A stretch of DNA of 64,000 nucleotides, from positions 1,736,001 through 1,800,000 of the forward strand of contig OY969108.1 of the NCBI GenBank assembly GCA_963697965.1, written 5' to 3'. The translations under genes were made by a program, and so were the position numbers. Of this stretch, positions 8,422-16,968 are shown piece after piece. Under the pieces are notes generated by a model, which saw only the letters and a program-made list of their open reading frames with translations, was not told where the DNA came from and did not search any database. Origin of the DNA: JAPLJC01 sp963697965. Its GTDB lineage: Bacteria; Desulfobacterota; Desulfobaccia; Desulfobaccales; 0-14-0-80-60-11. Position 1 is the first letter of the stretch; each line of letters starts with the position of its first letter.

Positions 8422-9018
8422 TCACTCGGTCGCCCGGCGCTGTTCCTCCATCCGCTGCAAGAGATAATCGAAGGACTTGGTGCGGATGACCCGGCCGAAT
8501 TCATCGCGGTAGTTCTCCAGAATGCTTACCCCGTCCACCGCCACGTCATAAAGGAGCCAGCCCCTGGGGGCGGAGTGCATGAGATAGGTCACCGGGATGA
8601 TATCGTTGGCCCGGACCAAAGTGGTATCCAGCCTGGCCTTGCCGCCGCTTTCCTGGCGTTCCTGCCCGTATTTGATGTTTTGCTGCTTGAGAAAGTTGAG
8701 AACCATGCGGGTGTAGGAATCCTCGAACAGGTAATCGAAGGTATTGTTGAATTGCTGTCGTTGCCCCGCGCTGAGCTGTCCGTAGGTGGCCCCCAGGGTG
8801 TCCTTAGCCATCATGGGAAAATCGAAATTTTGTTCAATGATCTGATGGATGGCGCGGGTCCGGGCCTGGGTGTCAGGTGCAGGATTATTCTGGATCGCCA
8901 TGGTCTTGTCCATGATCCCCTGCACAAAGGCGGTGGGGCTCTCAGCCGCAGCCGGGAGGACCCCCATCCAGATTACCGCCAAAAAAGCCAGGCTAATGAT
9001 CGAGAGTCGTTTTTTCAT
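8422..9018 (-). CDS. MlaC/Ttg2D-type periplasmic lipid-binding protein (HpnM-like)
   Basis: The 198-residue protein has a signal peptide (MKKRLSIISLAFLAV...LPAAAE) and an MlaC/Tol-tolerance domain: FDFPMMAKDTLGATYGQL, then FDYLFEDSYTRMVLNFL, and VTYLMHSAPRGWLLYDVAVDGVSI split across the second half. Such proteins carry phospholipids, or hopanoids in the case of HpnM, across the periplasm. The gene overlaps the 3' end of the upstream RND transporter gene by 26 bp, so the two are surely translated from one mRNA. That pairing resembles HpnN-HpnM, although no hopanoid synthesis gene lies nearby. Confidence 0.85.
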   Translation of the reverse strand: MKKRLSIISLAFLAVIWMGVLPAAAESPTAFVQGIMDKTMAIQNNPAPDTQARTRAIHQIIEQNFDFPMMAKDTLGATYGQLSAGQRQQFNNTFDYLFEDSYTRMVLNFLKQQNIKYGQERQESGGKARLDTTLVRANDIIPVTYLMHSAPRGWLLYDVAVDGVSILENYRDEFGRVIRTKSFDYLLQRMEEQRRATE

Positions 9019-11800
9019 AGGATCCCTTCCTCAAGTAATGGCGCAGCCATTGCCTCAAACCCAGATAATGGGGCAGGCGTAGCTGCTTCGGTTCATAATC
9101 CTTCTCCCACAGACGGAGAAAGGCCGGCAAAATGATCAGGGAAGCGACCAGGACGCTGAGGCTGCCCACCGTCGCCAATAGCCCCAGGCTGAAGATGCCC
9201 TCATGTCCGGAAACCATTAAGCTCCCGAACCCCACGGTGGTGGTCAAGGCCGCCAGGGCCACCCCTTTGGCGGTGCTGGCTGGCAGAGCAATGGCCCGGG
9301 TCGATTCCTCCAACTGCCAGCGGGTCAGGATGATTATCCCAAATTCGACTCCTTCCCCCAAAATTAAGGGCAGGAAAAGCACATTGGCCTGATTGAAGGA
9401 GAGGTTCAGGGCCCACATCAGGATCAAGGTTAAGCCGGTCCCCACCACCAGGGGAATAAAGGCCAGTAGCGCCAATATCAGGCTGCGGTAAAATATTACC
9501 AGCACGGCGGCAATGGCCAGCACGGCAATTCCCGTGGCGAAGAGGACGGAATTGCGAAAGTCCCTGGTAAAGACATAGAGGAGCACCGGATCCCCCACCA
9601 CATTGGGGTCGACGTCCCAAAGACTCTTCACGAACAGTTTCAGGGGGTCATAATTCCAGATATCCTGGGAAGGAAACACCTGGAGCAGGTAGGCTCCTTG
9701 CGAGCTGATGAGTCGCTCCCGCACGGACCGGGGCAGATTCGCCTGGGTGGGCGGGGCGGAGTTTAGGGCTGATTTCGCATAACCCCGCAGCAGGTCCCAT
9801 TTGTCTTTTAGGTCCACGCCAAATTCGTGATTGCAGCCGGCCAGGCGCGCCGCGGCCTGGGGATTCAGGTCCGCATTAAGCATGGGGCTGATTTTATCGA
9901 TCAGCTCATGGGTTTCTGCTAGCTGCTGTTTAGTGGCCGCCTCTTCTGGCCCGGCATTTTTGGCGGCTGCAGCCACCTTAAAATCGATCCGTCCTAAAAT
10001 GGCGGCCAATTCTCCGGGGTTGGCGGGCCTGGTCCCGGCGGCGGCAAAATTTACCGAGTTCAGGACCCCTTCCATCCCGGTCAAAATCCGGCGCTTCTCC
10101 CCCACCCGGGCAGGCAAAAAGGAGAGCACCGATTCCACATGCGAAACCGTGGACAGCTTTGCAAACGCCTCACCCTTGGCCTCCAACTCCTTTAGGGTCG
10201 GAATGAGCAGGGCGCCGTAGGACGAGGCATTGGCACCCTCAAGTAGCCGGTTTTCCCAAACCACCGATTCGGTCTGGGGATTTTGCAGATGCAGGGGATT
10301 TAAATCGAAGTGAACCCGCAGCAGACAGACCCCGCCCAGAACCGTAATCAGGACTCCCAGCGCCATGATCAAATGGTAATGGGTCCAATGCAATTCCAGG
10401 AAAGGGCTGGGAACCGCGGGACAGTCGCCGGGAATTTTAGCCGGGTCGCATCCCTCAGTGACCATGACCAGGGCCGGTATTAGCAACAGAGAGGCGACCA
10501 GCATGGCCACCACGCCCATGACCATAATCAGCCCCAATTCGGCCAGCCCCTTGAAGTTCACAAAGGCCAGGGGCAAAAAGGAAAGTATCGCCGCCCGGCC
10601 CGCATAAATGATGCCCGGGGCCGACCTGCGGAAGGTGCACTCCAGGGCTTCGCTGCTGCACCCGCGGCCTGCTAACTCTTCTTCCAAACGGCAGAACCAA
10701 TGGATGCCGTAATCGATAGTGAGCCCAAGGAGAAGGGGTGCAAAGACCAGCGACAGGATATTCAGATGCCCCACGGCCAGGGTAACCAACCCGAAAGTCC
10801 AGCACAGACCGATAACCATCGCCATGCCTTCCACCAAGGTCCGCTTCAGGCTCCGCAGAAAGACGATGAGCAGGACCAGCTGGCCTACCAGGGATAACCA
10901 GGTGGCCAGGGTCACAGACATCATGGCGCCGCTCATTTCATCCGATTGCAAGGCGTCCGGGCCGGTCACCCCCGCCTGGATCCCCGGGAATCGGCGTTTA
11001 ACCCGAGCCAGCGCCTTCCGCAGGAGTTCCACCTCATTATGAATGGTGTGGAAGTCGCCGGGCTGCCCGGTAACCATGAACAGCAGGAACTTGTTATTCC
11101 TCGTAAAGAAGTAGCCCTCTTGGCTGACGTCGTTCAGCTCCTTGGGATAAAGGGCATTCAAGGGAGAGACGTAGGGGTGGTTCCCTTCCAGGCTGAGGCG
11201 CAATTCTTTGAGGCTGGCGTTTAAGAGGTCCAGGTTGGGCTGCTCCGGCCCTTTCTCTGCCGTCAGAAACCCGGTGAACAGATTGCCGATCATGGAGCGG
11301 GTCATCTGTTCGTCGACCAACTTGTAAAAAGTCATCAGGTCCGGGTCGGCAGCCAGTCCGGACAGCAGATTTTTCTGACCCGCCAGGTTGTCTTTGAGCT
11401 TGAGCAGGTCATGGGTATCCAGGTAGAGCAGGGCTGAGCGCCTGAATCTCTCCGGGTTCACGCGATAATAGAGGTCGGTAAACTGTTTGGGATAGCCGCG
11501 CAACTCGGCTGCCAGGGCGTCGGCGAATTTAATGGTCGCCTCATTGCCGCGGTTTTCCACCACCACCACCAAGCCGTCCCGGCCTCCGAAAGCCCGATCC
11601 ATTTGATGGGTGAGCTTAAGGAGGTGTTTATTGCCAGCCACCAGGTCATTCCGGCTGGTGCTGATGGTCAGGCTATGAACGGTATAAAAGACCGCCAGCC
11701 CGGCCAGCAGCACGGAGACTGCGATGATGGGCCAGGCGCAGCCTTCTATCGCCTTTAGAAAAACTTTGATCCGTCGACTTAAGGTATTCTCGGGAAGCAA
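8993..11800 (-). CDS. hpnN: RND/MMPL-family transporter, HpnN-like
   Basis: The 935-residue inner-membrane protein has the two-fold RND layout: an N-terminal TM (about residues 22-42), a large periplasmic loop, a five-helix bundle from about residue 285 (LATWLSLVGQLVLLIVF) to 455, a second TM near 475, a second loop and a C-terminal bundle (FATGIAVLAIAAVLVIFY onward). The sterol-sensing-like MMPL segment includes LLLGLTIDYGIHWFCRLEEE. HpnN exports hopanoids to the outer membrane in other bacteria; the assignment rests on length, architecture and the overlapping MlaC/HpnM-like partner, and a more general lipid exporter is possible. Confidence 0.8.
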   Translation of the reverse strand: MLPENTLSRRIKVFLKAIEGCAWPIIAVSVLLAGLAVFYTVHSLTISTSRNDLVAGNKHLLKLTHQMDRAFGGRDGLVVVVENRGNEATIKFADALAAELRGYPKQFTDLYYRVNPERFRRSALLYLDTHDLLKLKDNLAGQKNLLSGLAADPDLMTFYKLVDEQMTRSMIGNLFTGFLTAEKGPEQPNLDLLNASLKELRLSLEGNHPYVSPLNALYPKELNDVSQEGYFFTRNNKFLLFMVTGQPGDFHTIHNEVELLRKALARVKRRFPGIQAGVTGPDALQSDEMSGAMMSVTLATWLSLVGQLVLLIVFLRSLKRTLVEGMAMVIGLCWTFGLVTLAVGHLNILSLVFAPLLLGLTIDYGIHWFCRLEEELAGRGCSSEALECTFRRSAPGIIYAGRAAILSFLPLAFVNFKGLAELGLIMVMGVVAMLVASLLLIPALVMVTEGCDPAKIPGDCPAVPSPFLELHWTHYHLIMALGVLITVLGGVCLLRVHFDLNPLHLQNPQTESVVWENRLLEGANASSYGALLIPTLKELEAKGEAFAKLSTVSHVESVLSFLPARVGEKRRILTGMEGVLNSVNFAAAGTRPANPGELAAILGRIDFKVAAAAKNAGPEEAATKQQLAETHELIDKISPMLNADLNPQAAARLAGCNHEFGVDLKDKWDLLRGYAKSALNSAPPTQANLPRSVRERLISSQGAYLLQVFPSQDIWNYDPLKLFVKSLWDVDPNVVGDPVLLYVFTRDFRNSVLFATGIAVLAIAAVLVIFYRSLILALLAFIPLVVGTGLTLILMWALNLSFNQANVLFLPLILGEGVEFGIIILTRWQLEESTRAIALPASTAKGVALAALTTTVGFGSLMVSGHEGIFSLGLLATVGSLSVLVASLIILPAFLRLWEKDYEPKQLRLPHYLGLRQWLRHYLRKGSYEKTTLDH

Positions 11801-12041
11801 GCTCGTCCTTTAAGGGCAAATTCGGTTTGGGGGATAAAAGGCCAATAACCGGCTTAAGGAGGCGGGCACGCCTGCTTAAGTCCGCCGGGCCTTCTCTTGC
11901 AGATAGGATTCTCCCCCAAAATAGAAATCAACATAATCATCTAAGGACCAGATGATAAGGTTGAGATCAGAAAAAATCAAATTAAAAGGGGCCTTTCAGT
12001 CAATGTTCTCCGATTTGCCCCTTAAAATCCCAACTCAGAAT

Positions 12042-12788
12042 TCATGGCGAACTCTCCATCTTTTCTAGCAGGGACCGGGCTTTCCGGTGATCTTCCTCCA
12101 GTCCCTGCGGGCTGATGGCGTAGCGCCGGGCCTGCAAAGCCTTCTCCAGTTCCTCCCGGGCCTGGGCGTTCTCTCCCATGGCCAACAGGGTTTCCGCCAG
12201 ATAGAGGTGGTTAGTGCTGTTGTCTGGCGCCAGGCGCACCGCGGCTGTCAGTTGCTCCAAGGATTTTTTCCGGCTTCCCACCGACAAGGGCCAGCCCGGC
12301 GCCTCAAAATAGATGCGCCCTAATACCCGGTGGGCCCCGGCCTGGTCATAGGTTTCATCCAAGGCCAGAGACCGGTTGAGTTCGTCCATGATTTGCGGCA
12401 GCAGTTTAAGGCCGCGGAGGCGGTTGACGTCGGCCAGACCGCTCAAATTCAAGGCCTTCCAGTAATGGCCGGCGGCCTCGTCAGGCTGTTGCGCCAGGAG
12501 TTTTTCGGCGTAGGTCAGACCTTTCTCATAATAGCCGGCCCGGGAGGCGTCGTCGGCCGTATCCCCCAAAACGAAGCAGGTGTGGGCCAGCCGGGCCCAC
12601 AACGACGGGGACCCCGGCAGTAGCCCTTCGTAGTCGGCCAGGGCCTGCTGTGCCTGTTGGTAATCCAAAGCAGGGCTCTTCATCAGAGCGTCGGCCTGGG
12701 CCATCTTATCCGGCTGTGCGGCCTGGCCGCCGGAGGCGGCCAGGAGCAGCGCCACCGCGGCCACCAAACTGATGAGTGAGTTTTTCAT
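12042..12788 (-). CDS. Exported TPR-like protein (TRAP T-component-like)
   Basis: The 248-residue product has a signal peptide (MKNSLISLVAAVALLLAASG...AQA) and several helical repeats: the segment around YEKGLTYAEKLLAQQPDEAAGHYWKALNL split in two helices, then AGAHRVLGRIYFEAPGWP, then NHLYLAETLLAMGENAQARE. The AHRVLGRIYFEAPGWPLSVG stretch is the hallmark of TatT-like periplasmic TPR proteins associated with TRAP transporters, but no TRAP permease is in the window. A periplasmic scaffold role is likely. An inverted repeat (CTTAAG stems at 11853-11882) separates it from the RND transporter gene downstream; no T-tract is present. Confidence 0.75.
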   Translation of the reverse strand: MKNSLISLVAAVALLLAASGGQAAQPDKMAQADALMKSPALDYQQAQQALADYEGLLPGSPSLWARLAHTCFVLGDTADDASRAGYYEKGLTYAEKLLAQQPDEAAGHYWKALNLSGLADVNRLRGLKLLPQIMDELNRSLALDETYDQAGAHRVLGRIYFEAPGWPLSVGSRKKSLEQLTAAVRLAPDNSTNHLYLAETLLAMGENAQAREELEKALQARRYAISPQGLEEDHRKARSLLEKMESSP

Positions 12789-13173
12789 CCAGGTTGCCTC
12801 CGGAAATTTTTGCCGTGGTCAGCAGTATCCGGCAAGTTTTTTGCAAATGAAGTAACCGGGAGCCTTTTGGATAGCGGACTCTGGGCCTCCGGCGCCAATG
12901 CTCCCAGACTAAAACCCGAGGTTGCCGAATTGTTTTCCTCAGTATGATATGTGGATAGCGATGAAATTACAATGGGCTAGAGCTTAAGGGCAGGGTGGGG
13001 TAAGTTTCAGCAGACATTTTGGTCGGCGGACACTCTCGAAATCTTCAGGCGGTGATTGCCGGGGAGCGGTCAATTGGCGGCGGCTGGCCGCCCTCCCGAG
13101 GGATAAGCCCTTGCCCGCTCGCCGGTTCTGTGATAGAGGATGAACTATACCTGCGAGGCCTAAAGGAGGAGCC
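12789..13173. other. Intergenic region upstream of ssb
   Basis: About 385 bases between the divergent TPR and ssb genes. The only clear element is the AAAGGAGGAG Shine-Dalgarno sequence for ssb, just before its ATG. I see no RNA gene or repeat. Confidence 0.4.
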
Positions 13174-13590
13174 ATGGCTGGGGTCAATAAGGTTATCTTG
13201 GTGGGCAATCTGGGGGCGGATCCGGAGATGCGATTCACTGCAGACGGTACGGCGGTGTGCAAGTTTTCGCTGGCTACCAGCCGCAGATTCACAAGCAAAG
13301 ATGGGCAGAAGCAGGAAAAGACCGAGTGGCACCGCATTGTGGCCTGGCGCAAACTGGCGGAGATTTGCGGCCAGTATCTTTCCAAGGGCAAACAGGTAGT
13401 GATCGAGGGCCGGATCGAGTACGGATCGTATGAAAAAGACGGGGTGAAGCACTACACCACCGATATCATCGCCGAAAACATGCAGATGCTGGGGGCCGCG
13501 GGCGGCGCGGGCGGAAACCGCCTGCAGGAACCGGAGCCGTCCTTTGAACCGCCTCCCGGAGGCGTCCCGGAAGACGATATCCCCTTTTGA
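13174..13590 (+). CDS. ssb: Single-stranded DNA-binding protein
   Basis: SSB coats single-stranded DNA and recruits repair and replication proteins. The 138-residue protein has the OB-fold signature from the N-terminus (NKVILVGNLGADPEMRFT), the SKDGQKQEKTEWHRIV segment and GKQVVIEGRIEYGSYE, then a Gly/Pro-rich linker and the acidic tip EDDIPF that binds partner proteins. A strong AGGAGG-type ribosome-binding site lies at the expected distance. The upstream region is divergent from a TPR gene, so ssb has its own promoter. Confidence 0.97.
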   Translation: MAGVNKVILVGNLGADPEMRFTADGTAVCKFSLATSRRFTSKDGQKQEKTEWHRIVAWRKLAEICGQYLSKGKQVVIEGRIEYGSYEKDGVKHYTTDIIAENMQMLGAAGGAGGNRLQEPEPSFEPPPGGVPEDDIPF

Positions 13591-13710
13591 GTCTTTGGCA
13601 TCGCAGGGATGGGGCTCCTTGCCGGGAAGGGGCCGAACCCGGGCGCCTTCATCTGCCTGGGCGAAGCCGGGCGGCAGCGTCTTTGGGAAGACTTGGCGCC
13701 TGGGGAGACT

Positions 13711-13738
13711 TGGCCACAGGCTGGAAGCCTGTGTCACA
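13711..13738. repeat. CACAGGCT palindrome upstream of HEAT gene
   Basis: CACAGGCTGGAAGCCTGTG is a perfect 8-bp stem with a 3-bp loop. Close relatives occur at 22505-22525 and 22690-22709. Here it abuts the Shine-Dalgarno sequence of the following gene, so it could affect translation start if it folds in the mRNA. Confidence 0.6.
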
Positions 13739-13746
13739 GGTGAGCC

Positions 13747-14409
13747 TTGGCAAATCAACGGGACCTTAGGGAACAACTGCGGAAGCTGCTCCGGGAAGCG
13801 GATTACCAGGAGGTGTTGGCCCTGGCGGCCACCGACCGGCGGGTCGGGGAGATCCTGCTGCAATTTCTCTATGATCCCCGGGACTTGCTGCACTGGCGGG
13901 CCCTGGAGGCACTGGGGCTGCTGGCCGGGGCCCATCCCCGAAGTGTGCGGAAGCTCATCAACCGCCTGCTGTGGCTGCTGAACGAAGATTCCGGCAGTTT
14001 CGGCTGGGGGGCGGCCGCGGCCCTGGGAGAAATCGGCAGGCACCAGATATCCCTGGTGAACGAGATTATCCCCATGTTCGCGGGTTTGCTTGACGAAGAG
14101 TTTTCCCGGGCCCCCATGCTCTGGGGCGTCGGCCGCCTGGCGGAGAGGCACCCTGCACTTCTAGGGGAAATTTTGCCGGCGGTTGTGTCTTTTCTCACAA
14201 GTACCGACTCGCAAATTCGGGCCCTGGCGGCCTGGGCCCTGGGGAAGGCTGGCTATTGCCAGGCCGCCGCGGAGCTTAAGGCTCTCACGAATGATGAAAA
14301 CCCGGTGATCATTTATGACCGCGCAGAGCTGCGCCAGGTCACCGTGGCCCACTTGGCCAGGGAAGCCCTGGCCTCTCTTAAAGGGCGGGGCGATTGCCAA
14401 TCCGGCTAA
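13747..14409 (+). CDS. HEAT-repeat protein (DVU0298-like)
   Basis: The 220-residue protein is built of alpha-helical HEAT/PBS-lyase-like repeats: HWRALEALGLLAGAHP, FGWGAAAALGEIGRHQ, QIRALAAWALGKAGYCQAA are successive units. This fold mediates protein-protein contacts. The best match I know of is the DVU0298-type family of sulfate reducers, of unknown function. The start is a TTG at 13747 with an AGGTGAG sequence just upstream; no ATG in frame is nearby. A small membrane protein gene follows after 51 bp and may be co-transcribed. Confidence 0.75.
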   Translation: MANQRDLREQLRKLLREADYQEVLALAATDRRVGEILLQFLYDPRDLLHWRALEALGLLAGAHPRSVRKLINRLLWLLNEDSGSFGWGAAAALGEIGRHQISLVNEIIPMFAGLLDEEFSRAPMLWGVGRLAERHPALLGEILPAVVSFLTSTDSQIRALAAWALGKAGYCQAAAELKALTNDENPVIIYDRAELRQVTVAHLAREALASLKGRGDCQSG

Positions 14410-14460
14410 TGCCCTCCGTGCGGTCTGCACCGGTTAATCTCGAAAGGAAAGGATGCTCCC

Positions 14461-14607
14461 ATGTTTTTAATGATTATAGGCTTTGCCATCGGCGTTTACG
14501 TGGGCTACGCCCACCCGGGGCAGGTGGATCAGACGGTTGACTTCACCAAAAAGACGGTTAACGATCTGAAGAAAAAGTTTGGCAAGAAGGACGGCGGGCA
14601 GCAGTAA
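14461..14607 (+). CDS. Small membrane protein, 48 residues
   Basis: A short gene with an ATG at 14461, a good GAAAGGAAAGG ribosome-binding sequence just upstream, and a TAA at 14605. The product has one N-terminal hydrophobic helix (MFLMIIGFAIGVYVGYAHPG) followed by a soluble tail with Lys-rich end (DLKKKFGKKDGG). Small one-helix proteins of this kind are common in Desulfobacterota. Function is unknown. It lies between the HEAT gene and the convergent pgeF gene. Confidence 0.65.
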   Translation: MFLMIIGFAIGVYVGYAHPGQVDQTVDFTKKTVNDLKKKFGKKDGGQQ

Positions 14608-14628
14608 AGCTTTTAAAGTGCGCGGGGA

Positions 14629-15414
14629 TCAGATTTTGAGGGCGGCGACCGTCCCCTGGCGGCCGCTGACCCGTTCCCGGCGGTAAGAGAAGAATTGCCT
14701 GGCCTCGCACCTGGTGCAGAGGCCGGCGAGATCGAGACGCGACTCCTTGAGCCCGGCCGCCTGCAACTGATCCAGGCTGAGGCGCCAGAGGTCGAAGTAG
14801 TAGGGTTTGATTTGGTAGGGCAGGAATTCCGGTGGAAATTCCTGGCGGAAGTTCCGGAATTCGGCGCAGCAGGGCCCCAGGCTGGGGCTGATGGCGGCAT
14901 ACAGATCCGCCGGCTGGCAGCCGAACTGCTCCCTAAGCCGGGCTACCGCGGTTCCCAGGACATTCTGCACCTGGCCGCGCCAGCCGCAGTGGATGTTGGC
15001 CAGCACCCGGCGGCCCGGGTCGTAAATGACCACCGCCTGGCAGTCTGCCTGTTTGATCAGCAGCCCCACCCCGGGTTGGCGGGTGAGCAGGATATCGGCG
15101 GCCTCCAACTCGCCGTCGGGCCTGGGCCGGGGCTCTCCGGTAACCACGACCTCCCGCCTCCCGTGCTTCTGACTGGCGCTGGCCAGGACCCTGAGCCCCA
15201 GCGCCTCCCGTACCCGGCGGCGATTCTCGGCTACGGCCCCCCGGCGATCCCCCACTTCGAAGCTGAGGTTCAGACTGTCATAGGCCCCGAGGCTGACTCC
15301 GCCCCTGTGGGTGAAGAAGCCATGGCTCAATTCCGGAAAGGCGGCCAGCAGGGGGCTTTGGTAGCAGGGCAGGCCGCCAGGCTCCAGCAAAATTGCGCGC
15401 ACTGATGAGTTCAT
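14629..15414 (-). CDS. pgeF: Peptidoglycan editing factor PgeF (YfiH, laccase-domain)
   Basis: The 261-residue protein is a YfiH/DUF152 member. PgeF hydrolyses misincorporated L-Ser muropeptide precursors in the cytoplasm; relatives act as copper oxidases or adenosine phosphorylases. Metal-binding motifs are visible: FTHRGGVSLGAYDSLNLS near residue 35, QKHG near 83, KQADCQAVVIYDP near 120 with the active Cys, HCGWRG near 142 and GPCCAEF near 181. Length fits. It converges with the small membrane protein gene. Confidence 0.92.
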   Translation of the reverse strand: MNSSVRAILLEPGGLPCYQSPLLAAFPELSHGFFTHRGGVSLGAYDSLNLSFEVGDRRGAVAENRRRVREALGLRVLASASQKHGRREVVVTGEPRPRPDGELEAADILLTRQPGVGLLIKQADCQAVVIYDPGRRVLANIHCGWRGQVQNVLGTAVARLREQFGCQPADLYAAISPSLGPCCAEFRNFRQEFPPEFLPYQIKPYYFDLWRLSLDQLQAAGLKESRLDLAGLCTRCEARQFFSYRRERVSGRQGTVAALKI

Positions 15415-15518
15415 GGTTAATATCTACTGCGTTGGCGGGCAAAAGGCTATAAGCTTTTGACTCCTGCGCCCCTGGGCCCGGGCCTCCGGAATAATCTTCA
15501 GATTCGAGGAAGAGAGAC

Positions 15519-16244
15519 ATGGGTGGGCAGAATTTTTTGATAGTACAGCATCTGGACTGGGAGGCCCCCGGGGAGCATCTGTTGGCTGCCCTACAGGCGG
15601 GCGGGGTGAACTTCCGGATACTGGAGGCCTGGCATGAGCCGGTGCCGGCGGTGGCCGGATTTGACGGCCTCATCGTCCTGGGGGGCTCCCCCAACGTGGA
15701 TGAAGAAGAGCAGTTTCCCTACCTGGCGCCCCTGAAGGAGGCCATTCGGCAGGCGCTGGCCCTGGGTAAGGCCTACCTGGGATTTTGCCTGGGGCACCAG
15801 CTTCTGGGCCACGTCCTGGGCTGTCGGGTGGGCCCTCTGCCCAAAAAGTCGGTGGGCTTTATGGGCGGCGAACTGACCCGAGCAGGGCTGGCGCATCCGG
15901 CTTTTCAAGGGTTGCCGGCCCGCCCCCAACTCTTTAAATGGCACGGCCAGGGGGTATTGCCGCCCTTGCCCGGGGGGATTGACATCCTGGCCCGCTCGAG
16001 GGCGGCGCCGGTGGAAGCCCTGGGCCTGGCGGCCTCGCCCAGAGTGGTGGGACTGCAGTTTGACAACCACGTCGGCATGGCCGACATCGAGAGGTGGCTG
16101 CAATTTGACGCGGCCTGGGCCCTAACCGGCTCCGGGGCCGATGCCCCATCTGTCCTGGCCGCGGCCCGAACCCAGGAAGGCGAGATGGGGCGGAGTTTTC
16201 GCCACTTTATGAGCAATTTTCTGCAACTAACGGTGGGCCAGTGA
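15519..16244 (+). CDS. Class I glutamine amidotransferase-like protein
   Basis: The 241-residue protein has the GATase-1 fold: FDGLIVLGGSPNVDEEEQFP, the nucleophile elbow GFCLGHQLLG with the catalytic Cys, and KWHGQGV. The C-terminal QFDNHVG stands where the family usually has a His-Glu motif. Stand-alone GMP-synthase-like amidotransferases of this type act on varied substrates, including gamma-glutamyl compounds. The partner synthase is not adjacent, so the substrate is unknown. The gene diverges from pgeF. Confidence 0.85.
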   Translation: MGGQNFLIVQHLDWEAPGEHLLAALQAGGVNFRILEAWHEPVPAVAGFDGLIVLGGSPNVDEEEQFPYLAPLKEAIRQALALGKAYLGFCLGHQLLGHVLGCRVGPLPKKSVGFMGGELTRAGLAHPAFQGLPARPQLFKWHGQGVLPPLPGGIDILARSRAAPVEALGLAASPRVVGLQFDNHVGMADIERWLQFDAAWALTGSGADAPSVLAAARTQEGEMGRSFRHFMSNFLQLTVGQ

Positions 16245-16301
16245 AGGCGGTTTTCGTTTTTCCGCCTTTGTCAAGACCCTTTTAATTGATTTTGCCTTTA
16301 A

Positions 16302-16325
16302 CAGAAAACAGAAAACTAAAAACGG
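16302..16325. repeat. Heptamer-period array (CAGAAAA-like)
   Basis: Three imperfect 7-bp units, CAGAAAA-CAGAAAA-CTAAAAA, lie upstream of the lipoprotein gene. A related array with unit CGGAAAA is at 30984-31007. Confidence 0.5.
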
Positions 16326-16414
16326 TATTTTAGAAGCTTGACGGCTTTTGATTGACGGAACCTGCCATGATGTATATCTTAGGGTGCAATTCAACCAGGG
16401 TACAAGGATAAAAC

Positions 16415-16807
16415 ATGTCTTGGCTCTATCTCCTCCTGATTCTGGGAATGTTTGCGCCTGGCTGCGGTGAGTCGGTGCTCTATCAGAAATTCAGTAAGCC
16501 CATGTGGGCCAATTTCGTCCATCTCCAAGACGTGAAGCTGGGCATGAATAAGGCGGAGGTGACGGGGATCATGGGCCAGCCCGGAATCAAGGAAGAGGGG
16601 GATTACAACACCGGCCACTATACCGTCTATTTTTATCTGACTCACGACATGGATTTCGAGGATTCCAATACGGTGCGTGGAGGCTATACTCCCCTGGTTT
16701 TTAAGGGAGACCGCCTGGTGGGCATCGGCAAGCGGGATTACCGCGGGGACGTGGACCGCCGCGACGAGGGACCCTTCCCCGGACTCCCCTGGGAGGGGGT
16801 TAAGTGA
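16415..16807 (+). CDS. Small lipoprotein, SmpA/OmlA-like
   Basis: The 130-residue product has a short hydrophobic leader and a lipobox FAPGC at residues 13-17. The mature part has the pattern of SmpA/BamE-type domains (VKLGMNKAEVTGIMGQPGIK), where LGM.K.EV..ilG.P is the family signature, followed by VYFYLTHDMDFED and PLVFKGDRLVGIG. Such proteins are outer-membrane lipoproteins that sometimes assist beta-barrel assembly; this one is probably a general member of the fold. A terminator lies 115 bp downstream. Confidence 0.75.
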   Translation: MSWLYLLLILGMFAPGCGESVLYQKFSKPMWANFVHLQDVKLGMNKAEVTGIMGQPGIKEEGDYNTGHYTVYFYLTHDMDFEDSNTVRGGYTPLVFKGDRLVGIGKRDYRGDVDRRDEGPFPGLPWEGVK

Positions 16808-16873
16808 GTAGTAGTCAGTAGCCAGTGGTCAGTAATCAATAATCTTTAATCAGTTATCAGTAAACAGTAAATA
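16804..16873. repeat. Heptamer-period array (GTAGTCA-like)
   Basis: Ten imperfect 7-bp units, such as GTAGTCA-GTAGCCA-GTGGTCA-GTAATCA, drifting to GTTATCA-GTAAACA. The first bases overlap the end of the lipoprotein gene. Confidence 0.7.
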
Positions 16874-16921
16874 AAAACAGACCCTGGGGACGGATAATCC
16901 CCGGAGAGTGAAAAATAATGT

Positions 16922-16956
16922 GCAAGGGCGGTCCGCGGGCCGCCCTTGCTTTTTAG
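16922..16956 (+). terminator. Rho-independent terminator after lipoprotein gene
   Basis: A perfect 10-bp GC-rich stem (GCAAGGGCGG with CCGCCCTTGC), 8-base loop, then TTTTT on the plus strand. It ends transcription of the lipoprotein gene before the convergent rlmN. Confidence 0.85.
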
Positions 16957-16968
16957 GGGGTGCGATCC

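Noticed and set aside
11853..11882. CTTAAG-stem hairpin between the TPR and RND genes as a terminator
   Set aside because: It has a good stem but no T-tract on the minus strand; listed only as an inverted repeat in the neighbouring gene's entry.
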